A DNA stretch of 36,690 bases from positions 1-36,690 of the IMG/VR virus record IMGVR_UViG_3300044855_000259; one strand, given 5' to 3'. The stretch's first letter is position 1, and every line of letters starts with the position of its first letter. The notes under the pieces were generated by a model, which was not told the origin of the DNA, searched no databases, and saw nothing but the letters and a program-made list of their open reading frames with translations. This document shows positions 34,433 through 36,690 of the stretch, piece after piece. Source of the stretch: a virus. The position numbers and the translations under genes were made by a program.

Positions 34433-36150
34433 TGGGCGAGTACCACGTCGATCACGTCGTCGAGGCGCGCGACTACGCGGACCGCGTGGTGGCCGGCCTG
34501 CAGCCGTCGTGCAAGTGGGTGCGCGCGGCCTGCCAGCGGTTCATCGACGACTTGGCGGAGTCCGCAGAGGGGCAATCGCCGTGGGAGTTCCGCCCCGAGC
34601 TGGCGGCGCGTGCCGTGACGTTCGTCGAACTGCTGCGCCACGTGAAAGGCAAGTGGGCCGGCGAACGGCTCAAGCTGGAGCCGTGGCAGAAGTTCATCCT
34701 GGCCAATGTGTTCGGCTGGGTAGCCCGGGAAACCGGCCTGCGGCGGTTCCGCACGGTGTACCTCGAGGTGCCGCGCAAGAACGCGAAAACCACGATCCTC
34801 GGCGGCATCGGGCTGTACATGCTGACGGCCGATGGGGAATTCGGCGCCGAGGTGTATTCGGCGGCGACGACCGAGGACCAGGCGGCCATCGTGTTCCAGA
34901 TCGCGCAGCAGATGGCGCGGATGGATGGCGATTTCCGCGCCCGCTTCGGCCTGGAGGTGCTGACGAACGTGCTGCTCGTGAAGGACACGGCCTCGAAGAT
35001 GGTGCCGCTGTCCGGCAAGGGTTCGACCCTCGACGGTCTGAACGTGAGCTGCGCGCTGATCGACGAGCTCCACGCGCACAAGACGGCGACCGTGCACGAC
35101 GTTCTGGACTCGGGCACCGGCGCCCGCGCGCAGCCGCTGCTGGTGAAGATCACGACGGCCGGCAGCAATCGCTCCGGCGTCTGCTATGACCAGCGCGACT
35201 ACCTGACCAAGGTGCTGAACGTCACGCTGCGCCGGCATGGTGGCCTGGGCTACCGCGTCGAGGGTGCATCCGCGGCTGACGATCGGACGTTCGGGCTGAT
35301 CTACACCATCGACGATGGCGATGATCCGTTCGACGAGTCAACCTGGCACAAGGCGAATCCGAATTTCGGAATCTCGGTCGACGCCGACGACCTGCGGGCA
35401 AAAGCGGCGGTGGCGCGCGTGCAGGCTGCGCGGCTGACGGAGTTTCTGACCAAGCACCTGAACGTGTGGGTCAACGCGGACTCGGCCTGGATGAACATGG
35501 CGGCCTGGGACAAGTGCGCGAATCCGGCGCTCACGCGCGAGGACTGCGCCGGGCAGCAGGCGGTCGTGGCGCTTGACGCCGCGTTCCGGAAGGACCTGTT
35601 CGCGAAGGTGGTGCTCGTGCGTGATGGCAACCGCGCCAAGGTCTTCTCCCGTTGCTACTGCTCGGAGGGGTTCCTCGAGCAGAAAGGGCTCGAGCAGCTG
35701 CGCGGCTGGGCGGCCGAAGGATGGATTCGCACCACGCCGGGCGACGTTCTGGACATCGAGGCTGTGCGCGAGGATCTGCGGGCCGATCTGGCGCTGTTCG
35801 ATGTCCTTGAGGTCGGTCACGATCCGTGGGCGCTGTCGCAGTTCGCGGGCGAGATGATGGCAGAAGGTGCACCAATGGTGGAGGTGCGGGCCAACGTGCA
35901 GAACTTCAGCGAGCCCATGAAGCGGCTCGACGCCATGGTCGCGGCTGGAGAACTGGAGCACCAGGGCGACCCGGTGCTCGCGTGGATGATCTCGAACGTC
36001 GTGTGCCATACCGACGTCAAGGACAACATTTACCCGCGCAAGGAACGGCCCGAGCAGAAGATCGACGCGGCCGTCGGCCTGATCATGGCCGTGGGTCGAG
36101 CGTTCGCGCCTCGTGAAGACCAAGAGGCGCCAGTGATTTTTGCGGTGTGA
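34432..36150 (+). CDS. terL: Large terminase subunit, 572 aa
   Basis: Packaging ATPase and nuclease (Terminase_1 type). N-terminal ATPase: Walker A-like VPRKNAKTT at residues 113-121, Walker B CALIDE at 207-212 (Asp211, Glu212), and a C-motif-like KITTAGSNRSG segment after it. C-terminal nuclease: DAAFRKDLF around residue 380, and a DVKDNIYPRKERPEQKIDAAVGLIMAVGRA ending typical of the family (KID/DA acid near the C-terminus). Length is typical. Translation is coupled to the small subunit. Confidence 0.96.
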   Translation: MGEYHVDHVVEARDYADRVVAGLQPSCKWVRAACQRFIDDLAESAEGQSPWEFRPELAARAVTFVELLRHVKGKWAGERLKLEPWQKFILANVFGWVARETGLRRFRTVYLEVPRKNAKTTILGGIGLYMLTADGEFGAEVYSAATTEDQAAIVFQIAQQMARMDGDFRARFGLEVLTNVLLVKDTASKMVPLSGKGSTLDGLNVSCALIDELHAHKTATVHDVLDSGTGARAQPLLVKITTAGSNRSGVCYDQRDYLTKVLNVTLRRHGGLGYRVEGASAADDRTFGLIYTIDDGDDPFDESTWHKANPNFGISVDADDLRAKAAVARVQAARLTEFLTKHLNVWVNADSAWMNMAAWDKCANPALTREDCAGQQAVVALDAAFRKDLFAKVVLVRDGNRAKVFSRCYCSEGFLEQKGLEQLRGWAAEGWIRTTPGDVLDIEAVREDLRADLALFDVLEVGHDPWALSQFAGEMMAEGAPMVEVRANVQNFSEPMKRLDAMVAAGELEHQGDPVLAWMISNVVCHTDVKDNIYPRKERPEQKIDAAVGLIMAVGRAFAPREDQEAPVIFAV

Positions 36151-36163
36151 ACAGGAGAACCGA

Positions 36164-36690
36164 ATGGCTGGTATGAAATGGATTCTGGCGGCGCTTCTCG
36201 TGTGCGTGAGTGTATTTGCGCATGGTCAAGAGTTGACGCCTGCTCAACGCACGACCTTGCGCACGGCCCTTCTGGCCGAGCCGACGATCGCCACCGCGGT
36301 CGCGAACCGCGACGACGGTGCAATCACCGTGTGGTGCAACGGGGCCAGCGCGACCGACGCATGGCTCGCGGCGGCAGACCAACGTGCACTGTTCGAAGCC
36401 ATCGATCTGACCAAGTACGACGCGCTGACGGGCGGGAAGAGGGCCTCGTGGGAACTGCTGGCGCGCAACGTGCCGATCGACATAGGCCGCGGAAAGATGC
36501 GGCAAGCGGTGCTCGACGTGTGGGGCGCGACAGACTCTATCGCCGTGCTGCAGGCGCTGCGGGAAAAAGCGACCCGGTGTCAAGTCATCCTCGGCGGGAC
36601 GACGCGTACCACGAACACGGTCTCGGGTCTGGATCGGAATTACCCGTTCCCCATCTCGCAGTTTCAGATCAGCACCGTTCTGAACGCGAA
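36164..36690 (+). CDS. Signal-peptide protein after terminase, N-terminal part (wraps to 131)
   Basis: AGGAG (in AACAGGAGAACCG) precedes the ATG at 36164. N-terminus MAGMKWILAALLVCVSVFAHGQ is a Sec signal peptide by pattern, with cleavage probably after AHG or GQ. The mature part starts ELTPAQRTTLRTALLAEPTIATAVANRDDGAITVWCNG and continues with a pattern shared by a family of small phage proteins in head modules, most of which I recall as beginning without a signal. Total length across the junction is 176 residues. It may be a virion or periplasmic protein; function is not established. Confidence 0.85.
   Translation, partial: MAGMKWILAALLVCVSVFAHGQELTPAQRTTLRTALLAEPTIATAVANRDDGAITVWCNGASATDAWLAAADQRALFEAIDLTKYDALTGGKRASWELLARNVPIDIGRGKMRQAVLDVWGATDSIAVLQALREKATRCQVILGGTTRTTNTVSGLDRNYPFPISQFQISTVLNA
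36564..36690. repeat. Right copy of 127-bp terminal overlap (circular junction)
   Basis: Identical to bases 1-127. The codon at 36563-36565 continues across the junction without a frame change. Confidence 0.95.

Noticed and set aside
1-36690. Phage satellite or integrative element because of the VapE-type gene
   Set aside because: The window has complete head, tail, packaging and lysis sets and is a full phage, not a satellite.

Overview
The window is a complete, circularly closed genome of a temperate, tailed (siphovirus-type) bacteriophage. Bases 1-127 are repeated exactly at 36564-36690, so the unique circle is 36,563 bp, and one gene (36164 through the junction to 131) reads across the ends. 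No bacterial housekeeping gene, tRNA or rRNA was seen. The high GC content, the HK97-like morphogenesis genes, the XRE/YdaS-type switch proteins and several lipoproteins with a lipobox point to a Gram-negative, high-GC proteobacterial host (gamma- or betaproteobacterium). The genus cannot be told from the sequence alone.

Rightward late region, 33.4 kb through the junction to 21.2 kb. It begins with HNH endonuclease, small and large terminase. It then has an unusual block placed before the portal: a signal-peptide protein, a beta-rich protein, a fibre-like protein with 22-residue HxH repeats, two small conserved proteins and a fibre-tail adaptor. Portal, ClpP-like prohead protease and major capsid follow, then two small virion-type proteins and a right-handed beta-helix protein. 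Next come the connector and tail genes (gp6-like, head closure, gp10-like, DUF3168, tail tube, frameshifted chaperones G/GT, tape measure, three tail-tip proteins) and a lysis cassette (membrane proteins, DUF5675 protein, holin, lipoprotein).

Leftward early region, 27.8 to 21.4 kb. About 16 tightly overlapping genes are read from one strong promoter (PL). Most are small phage proteins of unknown function. The operon ends with a DUF4224 protein and a tyrosine integrase, next to a probable attP.

Switch, 27.8 to 29.2 kb. A CI-like repressor without a peptidase domain and a YdaS/Cro-like protein diverge from a region with three operator copies of consensus TAGSNNNSCTA. Two more copies lie at PL, giving a lambda-like OL (2 sites) and OR (3 sites) arrangement. 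The cro mRNA, and probably the cI mRNA, look leaderless. A lipoprotein gene follows the repressor directly and is a good candidate for expression in the lysogen.

Replication and late control, 29.7 to 33.4 kb. Ten-bp-phased CCGGGA iterons precede a TOPRIM/VapE-type primase-helicase. Its 3' end runs into a second repeat field (TGGACC), a perfect hairpin and a Z-DNA-prone tract. A candidate late regulator is followed by a promoter and then a strong terminator about 50 bp downstream, which resembles a Q-dependent late control site.
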